From: Nitratireductor thuwali
GTDB taxonomy: Bacteria; Pseudomonadota; Alphaproteobacteria; Rhizobiales; Rhizobiaceae
DNA length: 64,000 bases
Direction: 5' to 3'
NCBI RefSeq assembly: GCF_036621415.1
Contig: NZ_CP030943.1
Span: 1 to 64,000, forward strand
Every line of letters starts with the position of its first letter. The first letter of the stretch is position 1. The notes under the pieces were generated by a model. It was given only the letters and a program-made list of their open reading frames with translations. It was not told the origin of the DNA and ran no database searches. Positions 36,875 to 45,714 of this stretch are shown one piece after another. Made by a program: the position numbers and the translations under genes.

Positions 36875-38074
36875 ATGACCCATCGACAGGTTAGGACTGA
36901 GCTCGTCGACGTTAAAGAGCTTCTGGGGAAGGACGGCGATTATCTGCGCACGATGGTGGAGGCGATCGTGCAGGCGACGCTGGAAGCGGAGATGACGGCG
37001 GTTCTCGGCGCCGAGAAGGGGGAGCGGACGGGAGAGCGGCTGGGCTATCGGTCGGGCTATTACAGCCGCTGCTTGATCACCCGGGTGGGGACGCTGGAGC
37101 TGAAGGTGCCGCAGGACCGGCAGGGGCGGTTCTCCACCGAGCTGTTCGAGCGTTACCAGCGCTCGGAGAAGGCGCTGGTTGCGACGCTGATCGAGATGTA
37201 CGTGCAGGGGGTGTCGACGCGCAAGGTGAAGGCGGTGACGGAGGAGCTGTGCGGGCACAGCTTCTCGGCCTCGGCGGTGAGCGGCGTGGTCAAGACGCTG
37301 GACGCGCGGCTGAAGGCGTTCTTCGAGCGGCGGCTGGAGAAGACGGCGTTTGCGTACCTGATCCTGGACGCCCGCTACGAGCGGGTGCGGGAGGGCGGCA
37401 TCATCACGAGCCAGGCGGTGCTGATTGCGATCGGCATCGATTTCGAGGGCGGGCGGCAGGTGATCGGCGTGGATCTGGCCAACCGGGAGAGCGGCTCGAG
37501 CTGGCGTTAGTTCCTGCAGGGGATGAAGGAGCGCGGGCTCTTTGGTGTCGAGTTCGTCGTCTCCGATGACCACCCGGGCCTGCGCCAAGCGATCCGGGAG
37601 GTCCTGCCGGCGGCGGCCTGGCAGCGCTGCTACGTGCACTTCCTGAGGAACGCCCTCGATTACGTGCCGCGCAAGGTGGACGACGACTGCCTGATGGAGC
37701 TGCGCTGGTTCTACGATCGGCGCGCGCTTGCCGAGGTGCGCCGCGACATCGCCCAGTGGCTCGCCAAATGGCAGGGTAAATACCCCAAGCTCACCGACTG
37801 GGTGGAGGCGAACATCGAGGAGACGCTGACCTACTTCCGCCTGCCGCTCGCCCATCACAAGCACATGAAGTCGACCAACATGCTGGAGCGGCTGAACCAG
37901 GAGCTCAAGCGGCGCACGCACGTGGTGCGCATCTTCCCCAACGCCGACAGCTGCCTGCGGCTGGTGCGCGCGCTCGCGGTGGAGGCGCACGAGAATTGGC
38001 TGGAGGGGACGCGCTACCTCAACATGGAACATTTGCGCGAACACAAGAAGGAGGTGCTGCGCCAGGCGGCCTGA
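36875..38074 (+). pseudogene. IS256-family transposase with an internal amber codon
   Basis: 399-codon mutator-type transposase. N-terminal half: LIEMYVQGVSTRKVKAVTEE and a DDE-type Asp in AYLILDARYERV. C-terminal half: FVVSDDHPGLRQAI, QRCYVHFLRNALD and the Glu-bearing LERLNQELKRR. A TAG at 37508-37510 interrupts the frame between SGSSWR and FLQGMKERG; Glu is usual there, so one GAG-to-TAG change explains it. The same frame is open on both sides. ATG 36875 behind GGAAAGG gives the standard length. Inactive unless the amber is suppressed. Precise element ends could not be fixed. Confidence 0.9.
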
Positions 38075-38077
38075 ACC

Positions 38078-38224
38078 GCTTCATTCCCCCGGCACTGCCA
38101 GTGTAGTGCCGTGCTCGCGCCGTCAAGGCCGCGTTCCGCGCCGCCTTCGGCGGTGGCCCTGCGGGCCAGCCTTGACCGCGCTTGCGCGCGGCGCTCGTCC
38201 GGCTCGGGAAGTCGGGAATGAAGC
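38078..38224. repeat. Nested inverted repeats folding as a perfect cloverleaf
   Basis: Outer arms GCTTCATTCCC (38078-38088) and GGGAATGAAGC (38214-38224) are complementary. Inside, GTCAAGGC (38122-38129) pairs with GCCTTGAC (38169-38176). The stem encloses three directly adjacent hairpins with no spare base: CGCG-TTC-CGCG, CCGCC-TTC-GGCGG and TGGCCC-TGC-GGGCCA. More small hairpins flank it. It starts 3 bp after the transposase stop, so it may belong to the IS end or be an independent palindromic repeat. Confidence 0.72.
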
Positions 38225-38387
38225 AGTGTGGTCGTCGCGCTCGATCAAGCGGATGCCCGCTTCAACCATGCCCTTTTGCAGAACTTGACGCACACAACTC
38301 GCCATCGGCGCCGCGGTGAGCGGCGGTGTTTGTTCGGCGACGTCTCCTGTTCTGGTTACGGGAAAGGTTCAGGTCCGGCGGCGTCAG

Positions 38388-38653
38388 TGGGGGCGCGGTG
38401 CGTATTCGGGCATGCGCCAGGGCAAATACGTCGGCATAGGGGGCAGGCTGACGCCATCGCCACCTTGATGCGGGCTCCGAGACGCGAACCTGTGCGCCGG
38501 TCTTTAGGAGTTCCAGGAGGATGGTTCGGTGGCCCGAGCCAGCGGCGTTTGGGCAAGGCCGAGGCGGCGTAGGGCACAGATCAGGACATGGATAAAGGAG
38601 GCTAGCGAGAGGCGCAGTTGGTTGGCCCCTAAGGAGCGAGCTGGCATTCTTTG
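38388..38653 (-). pseudogene. Remnant of an IS1380-family transposase C-terminus
   Basis: On the minus strand, two frames give pieces of the conserved IS1380 C-terminal region: ANQLRLSLASFIHVLICALR (38.55-38.63 kb) and then, shifted, RIKVAMASACPLCRRICPGA (38.4-38.48 kb). Nothing upstream matches the rest of the transposase, so this is a short, frameshifted fragment of a once larger element. It marks a second, older insertion next to IS256. Confidence 0.72.
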
Positions 38654-38912
38654 ATGCGGCTCATTCGGCGGACGCCGGCGTCGCGCGCAGGATCGAGATG
38701 CTCGTCGAACCCAAGGATGTGCCAATCTTACGCTGATCTTCCCAACGCGACACCAATCAATGTGCAGCGGTACTGGCAGATCCTGAAGCGGCAGAACAGG
38801 CCAGCTGTCCGATCGGATTATTTTCGTGCGTGGCCGCTTATGAAGGTGGCTGTTCCATCCCACAGGCGTGCATATTTGAGCGAGATGGGTTTTCATCGCA
38901 CCGGCTATCGTG
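38654..38912. other. Region without a recognisable gene
   Basis: Between the IS1380 remnant and the carboxyltransferase stop I see only short unsupported open frames on both strands, no operator palindrome and no clear terminator. Confidence 0.4.
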
Positions 38913-40520
38913 TCACAGGCGAAATATCCCGTAGTGCGGATCGTCAATCGGAGCATTAAGTGCGGCAGAGATCGACATCGCCAAAGCATTTCTGGTGTCG
39001 ACGGGATCGAGGATGCCGTCATCCCAAATCTCGGAGGTCGAGGTATAGGCCTCCACGTCGCGCTTGTAGCGCTCCAGCACCGGTTCTCGGATCGCGGCGA
39101 TCTCCTCGTCGGTCAGTTCTTTGCCTTCGCGTTGAAGCTGCCGGATCTTGACGTCGGCCATGGTGTTGGCGGCCTGGTCGGCACCCATCACGCCGATCTC
39201 GGCCTGCGGCCACATGAAAAGCGTGCGCGCATCCCAGGCCCGCCCGCACATGCCGTAATTACCCGCCCCGTACGAGGCATTGGCGATCACGGTGAATTTC
39301 GGCACGACCGAGCCGCCCTGCGCCATGAGCATCTTGGCGCCGTCCTTGGCGATACCGCGCTCTTCGTACTCGCGGCCCACCATGTAGCCGGTGATGTTCT
39401 GGAAGAAGACCAGCGGCGTGCGGTTCTGGTTGCAAAGTTGCATGAAATGCGCAGCCTTAAGCGAGCTGTCGTTGAACAACACCCCGTTGTTGGCCAGGAT
39501 TCCCACCTTGTAGCCCCATATATGGGCAAAGCCGCAGACAAGCGTGGTGCCGTAATCGGGCTGGTATTCGTGAAAGCGTGAGCCGTCCACGATCCGCGCC
39601 AGCACCTCGCGCATGTCGAACTGGGTTTTCCGATCCTTGGGGATGATCCCATAGAGCTCCTTCGGATCGTAGTATGGCTCTTCGCAAGGCGCGGTCTCGA
39701 TGATCGTCTTGGGCATCCGCTTCCACTGGCTGACAATCTCGCGTGCCAGAGAAAAGGCGTGCTGTTCGGTTGCAGCGCGATAATCGCCCGTGCCCGAGAC
39801 CGAGGTGTGCATAACTGCCCCGCCAAGTTCCTGAACGCCGACTACTTCGCCGGTGGCTGCCTTGACCAGCGGCGGACCGCCCAGAAAGATGGCGCCTGTG
39901 CCCTCGATGATGATGTTGTAATCGCTCAGCGTTGGCACATAGGCGCCGCCTGCGGTGCAATGCCCCCCAACCACTGCGATCTGGGGGATGTTGGCCTGGC
40001 TCAGCTTGACCTGGTTGCGAAACACCCGACCGCCCAGATACCTGTCCGGGAACACGCCGTGTTGGAGCGGCAGGAAGCCGCCGGCGCTGTCGCAGATGTG
40101 GATGACCGGCAGGCGGTTCTCCAGCGCGACATCCAGAAGCCGCACGATTTTCTTCACGGTCAGCGGATACCAGGCCCCGCCCTTGACGCTGGCATCGTTG
40201 GCATGAATGGCGACTTCGCGCCCTTGTACGATACCGATGCCCGTCACCACGGCGGCACCGGGCACCGCCCCGTCATATTCGCGACATGCGGCGAGGGTGG
40301 AAAACTCCAGGAACGGCGTGCCGGGGTCCAGCAGCAGCTTCAGCCGCTCGCGCACGCACAGCTTGTTCTGGCGTGCTAGGCGGTCGTTGTCCCGTTGGGG
40401 CCGCTCGAAACGCGCCGCGTGCTGACGGGCGTGAAACTCCTTCAGCCGTGCGGACATGGCGGCGAAGTTTGCCTTGTAGTCGGGGGCGTTCGTGTCGATC
40501 TGGCTTTCGATCCGGCGCAT
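38913..40520 (-). CDS. Acyl-CoA carboxylase carboxyltransferase subunit (three-component enzyme)
   Basis: 535-residue carboxyltransferase paralogous to that at 27726-29324. N-terminal half: KLCVRERLKLLLDPGTPFLE; oxyanion glycines GGHCTAGGAYVPTLSDYN; C-terminal half: NASYGAGNYGMCGRAWDART. It moves carboxyl from biotin to an acyl- or enoyl-CoA. Its alpha functions are encoded by two separate genes just upstream (BCCP 40523-41026, biotin carboxylase 41026-42495), unlike the fused alpha of the first carboxylase. The gap to the BCCP stop is 2 bp. Last gene of the AtuA operon. Confidence 0.9.
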   Translation of the reverse strand: MRRIESQIDTNAPDYKANFAAMSARLKEFHARQHAARFERPQRDNDRLARQNKLCVRERLKLLLDPGTPFLEFSTLAACREYDGAVPGAAVVTGIGIVQGREVAIHANDASVKGGAWYPLTVKKIVRLLDVALENRLPVIHICDSAGGFLPLQHGVFPDRYLGGRVFRNQVKLSQANIPQIAVVGGHCTAGGAYVPTLSDYNIIIEGTGAIFLGGPPLVKAATGEVVGVQELGGAVMHTSVSGTGDYRAATEQHAFSLAREIVSQWKRMPKTIIETAPCEEPYYDPKELYGIIPKDRKTQFDMREVLARIVDGSRFHEYQPDYGTTLVCGFAHIWGYKVGILANNGVLFNDSSLKAAHFMQLCNQNRTPLVFFQNITGYMVGREYEERGIAKDGAKMLMAQGGSVVPKFTVIANASYGAGNYGMCGRAWDARTLFMWPQAEIGVMGADQAANTMADVKIRQLQREGKELTDEEIAAIREPVLERYKRDVEAYTSTSEIWDDGILDPVDTRNALAMSISAALNAPIDDPHYGIFRL

Positions 40521-40522
40521 GG

Positions 40523-41026
40523 TCAGTCCTCCTCCGGAGCCAGCTGGGCAAGGACGTCCTTCAGCCCGAAACTGTCGCCCGCGGCAAACGGGATTTCGGC
40601 AACCACACCGTCGCGCGGCGCGGCAAGGGTGGTTTCAAGCTTCATGCTTTCGATGACCAGAAGCGGCTGGCCCGCGGCAACGATGTCTCCCGGTTTGACC
40701 GCCACCGAGACGACGACCCCCGGCATCGGCGCCACAAGCCGATCGTCGCTCGCGCCGCCATCGCTTCCGGCAAGACGCTCGGCGGGATCGACCCGCCCGA
40801 CCTCGTAGGTACGACCATCCATGTGCACAAATGTCGCCTCGGGGCCAGCGGCTAGACGGACGTCGCGGACAAGGCCCCTCGCCCGCAAGACAAAACCGCC
40901 CGGCGAAGTTGTCGGGTCCAATCGGCAGGGCAGCACGCCCTCGGGGGTATTCAGTACAAACCGGCTGCCGTCATGGGCGAGCCAGCATTCGGTCTCTTCG
41001 CCGCCGATCTGAAATATCCTCCGCAT
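40523..41026 (-). CDS. Stand-alone biotin carboxyl carrier protein
   Basis: 167-residue protein with a C-terminal biotinyl domain: LVAPMPGVVVSVAVKPGDIV and acceptor Lys at about 129 in VIESMKLETTLAAPRDG (Leu in place of the usual Met after Lys). The N-terminal part (about residues 1-95) resembles the linker domain found between biotin carboxylase and BCCP in fused alpha subunits. The gene therefore looks like the C-terminal third of an alpha subunit on its own. ATG 41026 overlaps the biotin carboxylase stop by one base (TGATG), consistent with a split of a fused gene or an ancestral separate state. Confidence 0.9.
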   Translation of the reverse strand: MRRIFQIGGEETECWLAHDGSRFVLNTPEGVLPCRLDPTTSPGGFVLRARGLVRDVRLAAGPEATFVHMDGRTYEVGRVDPAERLAGSDGGASDDRLVAPMPGVVVSVAVKPGDIVAAGQPLLVIESMKLETTLAAPRDGVVAEIPFAAGDSFGLKDVLAQLAPEED

Positions 41027-42495
41027 CAGTTTCTCCAACTACCCATCTTGCGATGCATATCCGATATCTGCATCACTTCGGCCACCAGCCTTTCGTCCGA
41101 CAGGGCCGCGACCGCCATCAGCAGGTCGTCCACATTCTCGCCCGGCGCAGTCAGTGCATCCGCCTGCTCGGCCAGGAAACCGGTCGAGACATCGCCCGAC
41201 GCGAAATCAGGATGGGCCAGGATCGCATCCAGATAGCCGGTATTGGTCGTCACGCCGAGGATCACGTAGTTTTGCACCGCGTGACGCGCGCGGGCGATGG
41301 CCTGCGCACGATCCGGCCCATGCACGATCAGCTTGGACAGCATCGGGTCGAAATCGGTCGTCACCTTAACGCCTTCCAGGATGCCGCTATCCACACGAAC
41401 CCCCTCGCCCCGTGGTTCGTCCAGCAGCAGGATGGTCCCGATCGCGGGGCGGAAATCGGCCGTGGCATCCTCGGCGCAGATGCGCAGCTCGATCGAGTGA
41501 CCCGTCTGCGGAATGTCGGCCTGGGCGGCGCTCAGCGCCTCTCCCGCCGCAATGCGTAGCTGCTCGGCGACCAGGTCGAAGCCCGTCACCATCTCGGTCA
41601 CGGGATGTTCGACCTGAAGGCGGGTGTTCATTTCCAGGAAATAGAAGGCACCGTCCTGAGCATAGATGAATTCGACCGTCCCGGCACCGCGGTAGTTGAC
41701 GGCGCGGGCAATCCCGGCGGCGGTTTCGCAGATGTCCAGACGTTGTTCGGGCGAAAGCGCCGGAGACGGCGTTTCCTCGATGATCTTCTGGAATCGGCGC
41801 TGGATCGAGCATTCGCGCTCCCAGAAGTGGACGACATTGCCCTTCCCGTCCCCCATCACCTGCACCTCGATATGGCGCGGGCGTTCGATATACCGTTCGA
41901 CGAACAGCCGGCCATCTCCGAAATAGCGCTTGCCCTCGCGCCGTGCGGTCTCGATCTCCGCCTCCAGCGCGGCATCCTCGCGCACCACGCGCATTCCTTT
42001 GCCGCCGCCGCCTGCCGAAGGCTTGATCAGCAGTGGATAGCCCATGGCACGGGCGCGTTCGATAAAGGTCGCGGGGCCGTCATCCTCGATGGCCGACGGG
42101 GCGACGGGAAATCCGCGCTCTTCGACAAAGGCCCGTGCGCGTACCTTGTCGCCCATCAGGTCGATGACATCGGAGGTCGGCCCGACGAAGGTCACTCCCG
42201 TTTTTTCCAGCGCGGCCACGAAGGCGGCGTTTTCCGACAGAAAGCCGTAGCCGGGATGCACCGCGTCCGCGCCGATCCGTTTTGCCACCTCGACAATCTG
42301 CGGGATGTCGAGATAGGCGGCCACGGGCGTGGGCCCATCGATGGTCACAACCTCATCCGCGATGGCATGGGCTGGCCCTTCCTGCTCGGATGCATGACGC
42401 AGCACGGCGGTCGCGAGGCCGCGTGCCTTGGCGGTGCGCAGGACGCGCGCCGCGATCTCGCCCCGATTGGCGACCAGAAGTTTTGAAATGGTCAT
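41026..42495 (-). CDS. Stand-alone biotin carboxylase subunit
   Basis: 489-residue biotin carboxylase of the ATP-grasp fold: SKLLVANRGEIAARVLR at the N-terminus, glycine loop SAGGGGKGMR, HIEVQVMGDGKGNVV and EMNTRLQVEHPVTEM. The C-terminus ends soon after the carboxylase domain, with no biotinyl Lys motif, so it needs the separate BCCP downstream. It carboxylates biotin with ATP and bicarbonate. It lies 7 bp downstream of the AtuA gene. Two different carboxylase architectures within 20 kb point to different substrates. Confidence 0.9.
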   Translation of the reverse strand: MTISKLLVANRGEIAARVLRTAKARGLATAVLRHASEQEGPAHAIADEVVTIDGPTPVAAYLDIPQIVEVAKRIGADAVHPGYGFLSENAAFVAALEKTGVTFVGPTSDVIDLMGDKVRARAFVEERGFPVAPSAIEDDGPATFIERARAMGYPLLIKPSAGGGGKGMRVVREDAALEAEIETARREGKRYFGDGRLFVERYIERPRHIEVQVMGDGKGNVVHFWERECSIQRRFQKIIEETPSPALSPEQRLDICETAAGIARAVNYRGAGTVEFIYAQDGAFYFLEMNTRLQVEHPVTEMVTGFDLVAEQLRIAAGEALSAAQADIPQTGHSIELRICAEDATADFRPAIGTILLLDEPRGEGVRVDSGILEGVKVTTDFDPMLSKLIVHGPDRAQAIARARHAVQNYVILGVTTNTGYLDAILAHPDFASGDVSTGFLAEQADALTAPGENVDDLLMAVAALSDERLVAEVMQISDMHRKMGSWRN

Positions 42496-42502
42496 GGACT
42501 TG

Positions 42503-44308
42503 TCATCTCAAGCTGGGGTTCGAGGCGTTCAGCCCGTCGCGCGCGGCCACATCGGCCGGCACAGGTATTTCGATATCGAGGAGCATCTGTGCGAAGCCCT
42601 TGCCCTGGGGATCGACGCGGACGGAGGCGATGCCGCCGCCGCCCAGGGAGTCGTGCAGCAGGAAGTTCAGCGCATGAATGCCGGGCAGCTCGAACCGCTC
42701 GACCGGTCCCTCGCAGACATGCGCGAAATACTCCTTCACCCGCTCCTCGGTCAGAGCGGCGCGGATATAGGGCAGGTATTCGGGTTCTCGCGCGATGATG
42801 CCGATATTGGCGATGTTGCCCTTGTCGCCCGAGCGCGCCCAGGCCAGCGCCACGAGCGGCACCGTCACCGCATCGGGGCCCGGATTGCCCGCCTCGCCGC
42901 GATGCGGCTCGGGCGCGGGAAGCGTCACCGCCTCCGCCGCCACCTGCACCGGCACCGGCTTGCCGGCCGCCTCCACCGTGACGGGCGTGTCGGCTTTCGG
43001 ATGGAGGAACGAGAAAAGCCGCACGACCGGCTGCACCTTTGGCCGGCCGGCGAAGAAACCGGTCAGCCCCTGCGCGGAGGAGACGGCCATCGGCGCGATC
43101 TCTCCGGCGAAGATGTTCAGCGCGTCGCGGTCATCATGGGTCACGCCGATCTTCAGTACCACCTCGCGGGTCTGGGCGCGGGCGTTGGCGCCATAGGCGG
43201 CCTCGGCGCCCAGCACCTCCACGCTGACCTGCCGGAAATCGCCCAGGTTCTTGTCGCGGAAAATGCGGCGGCAGCGGGTCAGGATCGCCTCGGCCACACG
43301 TTCGGCCTTGGCAGGCGCGTCGATCGCGGCCAGGGTCAGCGTGGTGATCGCCCGCCAGCCGTCGGCATGGGTGGCCGACACCTTGTAGCTGTCGGTGCGT
43401 CCCAGCCCCCGCGCGCTCTTCACCATCACCCGGTCGGGCCCCACCTGCTCCAGTGTCACCTGCGACCAGTCGCAGATCACGTCGGGCAGGACGTAGCGCT
43501 GCGGATCGCCGATTTCGTAGAGCATCTGCTCGCCGACCGAGGCCGGCACCACCAGCCCGCCCGTGCCGAGCGTCTTGGTCATGACAAAGCTGCCGTCCTC
43601 GGAGACCTCGACGATGGGCATCCCCATGTCGTCCCAGCCCGGCACCTCCCGCCAATCGGTGAAGTTGCCGCCCGTGCCCTGCGGGCCGCATTCGATCAGG
43701 TGGCCAGCCAGCGAGCCCTGGCTGAGCTTGTCCCAATCGTCGTCTTTCCAGCTGAACTCGTGCATCAGCGGCCCAAGCGCCACCGCGCTGTCGGCGCAGC
43801 GGCCGGTCACCACGATCTCGGCACCCGCATCGAGGGCGGCCGCAATCGGTCGCGCACCGAGATAAGCGTTCATGCTCATCGGCTTGGCCGGGAAAGGCGC
43901 GCCCGAAAACATCTCGGTCACGCCGCGGTCGCGCAGTTCTTCCGACCGGTCCAGCAGATCGTCACCCAGCACGACGCCGATCGAAATGTCGATGCCCGCC
44001 GCCGCCGCCGCCTTGGCCAGCGCGTCGCGGCAGCCCCGCGGATTGACCCCGCCGGCATTGGCGACAACCTTGATCCCCTTGGCCTTGATTTCCTCCAGCC
44101 AGGGGGTTAGCGCGCTGACGAAATCCGGGGCGAACCCCGCCTCGGGTGACTTGGCCCGCGCTCGTGCAAGCAGCGACATCGTGATCTCGGCAAGATAGTC
44201 GAAGACCAGATAATCGATGTCGCCTTTCGTCATCAGTTGGCCAACCGCCTCAGGCGTATCCCCCCAGAACCCCGAGGCGCAGCCGATGCGTACAGTTCGC
44301 CCAGTCAT
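42503..44308 (-). CDS. AtuA-family acyclic terpene utilisation protein
   Basis: 601-residue protein of the AtuA (DUF1446) family with its usual two parts. A large N-terminal domain begins VRIGCASGFWGDTPEAVGQL and includes VANAGGVNPRGCRDALAKAA and GRCADSAVALGPLMHE. The C-terminal domain of about 110 residues contains ALAWARSGDKGNIANIG. AtuA is encoded with geranyl-CoA carboxylase in Pseudomonas terpene clusters, but its biochemical role is not established. Here it heads an operon with a three-gene carboxylase. ATG 44308 follows GGGAGG; a longer open frame upstream crosses the promoter and is rejected. Minus-strand promoter TTGCCT (44453-44458), 18 bp, TATGTT (44429-44434) overlaps operator site 8. 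Confidence 0.88.
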   Translation of the reverse strand: MTGRTVRIGCASGFWGDTPEAVGQLMTKGDIDYLVFDYLAEITMSLLARARAKSPEAGFAPDFVSALTPWLEEIKAKGIKVVANAGGVNPRGCRDALAKAAAAAGIDISIGVVLGDDLLDRSEELRDRGVTEMFSGAPFPAKPMSMNAYLGARPIAAALDAGAEIVVTGRCADSAVALGPLMHEFSWKDDDWDKLSQGSLAGHLIECGPQGTGGNFTDWREVPGWDDMGMPIVEVSEDGSFVMTKTLGTGGLVVPASVGEQMLYEIGDPQRYVLPDVICDWSQVTLEQVGPDRVMVKSARGLGRTDSYKVSATHADGWRAITTLTLAAIDAPAKAERVAEAILTRCRRIFRDKNLGDFRQVSVEVLGAEAAYGANARAQTREVVLKIGVTHDDRDALNIFAGEIAPMAVSSAQGLTGFFAGRPKVQPVVRLFSFLHPKADTPVTVEAAGKPVPVQVAAEAVTLPAPEPHRGEAGNPGPDAVTVPLVALAWARSGDKGNIANIGIIAREPEYLPYIRAALTEERVKEYFAHVCEGPVERFELPGIHALNFLLHDSLGGGGIASVRVDPQGKGFAQMLLDIEIPVPADVAARDGLNASNPSLR

Positions 44309-44425
44309 CGCAACCTCCCTGTCGCCCCGTCCATTCGGCTGGCCGCCGCTGGCAAGCTTGCGTCTTTCCTCCCAAGCGCATGCCCAAAAAAAGACACCCG
44401 CAGCTCGACACCACTTGAAACGTTT

Positions 44426-44441
44426 TCTAACATATGTTTGA
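44426..44441. promoter_or_regulatory. TetR-type operator palindrome, site 8 (divergent promoters)
   Basis: TCTAACATATGTTTGA, one mismatch from the consensus, between divergent AtuA and ACAD operons. Plus strand: TTGAAA (44415-44420), 17 bp, TTGATT (44438-44443), with operator offset 11 as at sites 2, 3 and 7. Minus strand: TTGCCT-N18-TATGTT also overlaps it. Confidence 0.72.
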
Positions 44442-44484
44442 TTTTGATCAATAGGCAAGTGCGCAGCCATCGGGAGGATCAAAA

Positions 44485-45699
44485 ATGAACGTCCAGGCCG
44501 GGCCAGACATGGCCGCGCTCGCGGCCATAAAGGCCAACTATTCGCTGACGCCCGAACAACGGCAAATCGTGGATCACGTGGATCGGGTTGCGCGCGAGGT
44601 TCTTCATCCATTGCAAGAGAAGATGGATGCGGAAGAATGGTGGCCCGAGGATTTGTTTCGGCAGATGGGCGAGCTCGGGCTGCTGGGCATTACCGCGCCC
44701 GAGGAGCTGGGCGGCAGCGGCCAGAACGAATTTACCCAGGCCCTGGTGTCAGAGACCATTTCGAAATGGAACCCGGCAGTCGGCCTTTCGCACGGCGCGC
44801 ACGACAATCTGTGCCTCAACAACATCCTCAGGAACGGCTCGGATGAACAGGTGCGGAAATACGTTCCCGGCCTGTGCTCGGGCGAGCTGGTCGGCGCACT
44901 TGGGCTGACCGAGCCCGGCGCGGGTTCGGACGCGCTGGGCTCGATGGCCACCAGCGCCGTGCGCGACGGCAATGATTATGTGATCAACGGCTCGAAGATC
45001 TACATCACCAACGGCCCGATCGCGGATGTCATCCTGGTTTACGCAAAAACCGACAAGGCGAAGGGCGCCAAGGGCATCTCGGCTTTCATCGTGGAGACCG
45101 ACAATCCCGGATTCAAGGTGGCGCAGAAGCTCGACAAGATGGGCTTCCGTGGCTCGCCCACGGGCGAGCTGGTGTTCGAGGACTGCCGCGTGCCCGCCTC
45201 GGCCATGATCGGGGCCGAGAACAGCGGCGTTTCGGTGGTGATGAGTGGGCTCGACCTGGAGCGGGCGATGGTCGCTTCGGTTTGCGTGGGGATGGCCGAA
45301 AGGGCTCTGGAGCTGGCGCTCGATTACGCCAGGATCCGCGAACAGTTCGGCAAGCCGATCGCCAGCTTCCAGATGGTGCAGTCGAAGCTCGCGGAAATCT
45401 ATATCGAGGTCGAAACCGCACGCGCCTTCGGCTATCGCGCGCTCGCGGCTTGCGTCGGCCTGCCCAGGGGAGGCGGCGGACGCGGCGAGATCCATAAGCT
45501 CACCGCCGCCGCCTGCCTTTACGCTGGCGAAGCTTTCAACAAGGCGGTGACCGAAGCGTGCCATATCCACGGCGGCTCGGGCTACATGCAGGATACCCAG
45601 ATCAACCGGCTCTACCGCGCCAACAAGCTACTGGAAATCGGTGCAGGCACCAGCGAGGTGCGAAAAATTATCATTGCCGAAGAACTGCTGCGCGCCTAA
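44485..45699 (+). CDS. Isovaleryl-CoA dehydrogenase-like acyl-CoA dehydrogenase, first of a pair
   Basis: 404-residue ACAD. It has LTEPGAGSDALGSMATSA and INGSKIYITNGPIADVILVY. The Glu used as base in isovaleryl-CoA dehydrogenase is present in VVMSGLDLERAM (about residue 258), while the medium-chain-type position holds Asp (GGSGYMQDTQINRLYR). This favours short branched acyl-CoAs. First gene of the plus-strand operon behind operator site 8. The next gene is a full-length paralogue 15 bp away. Confidence 0.9.
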   Translation: MNVQAGPDMAALAAIKANYSLTPEQRQIVDHVDRVAREVLHPLQEKMDAEEWWPEDLFRQMGELGLLGITAPEELGGSGQNEFTQALVSETISKWNPAVGLSHGAHDNLCLNNILRNGSDEQVRKYVPGLCSGELVGALGLTEPGAGSDALGSMATSAVRDGNDYVINGSKIYITNGPIADVILVYAKTDKAKGAKGISAFIVETDNPGFKVAQKLDKMGFRGSPTGELVFEDCRVPASAMIGAENSGVSVVMSGLDLERAMVASVCVGMAERALELALDYARIREQFGKPIASFQMVQSKLAEIYIEVETARAFGYRALAACVGLPRGGGGRGEIHKLTAAACLYAGEAFNKAVTEACHIHGGSGYMQDTQINRLYRANKLLEIGAGTSEVRKIIIAEELLRA

Positions 45700-45714
45700 G
45701 CGAGGACACCAGCT

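Noticed and set aside
37508..37510. TAG in the IS256 transposase as pyrrolysine or regulated readthrough
   Set aside because: Other family members have a normal sense codon here, and nothing suggests amber recoding; a point mutation is enough.
38228..38572. A plus-strand frame between the cloverleaf repeat and the IS1380 remnant
   Set aside because: It is antisense to the IS1380 remnant and has no recognisable domain.
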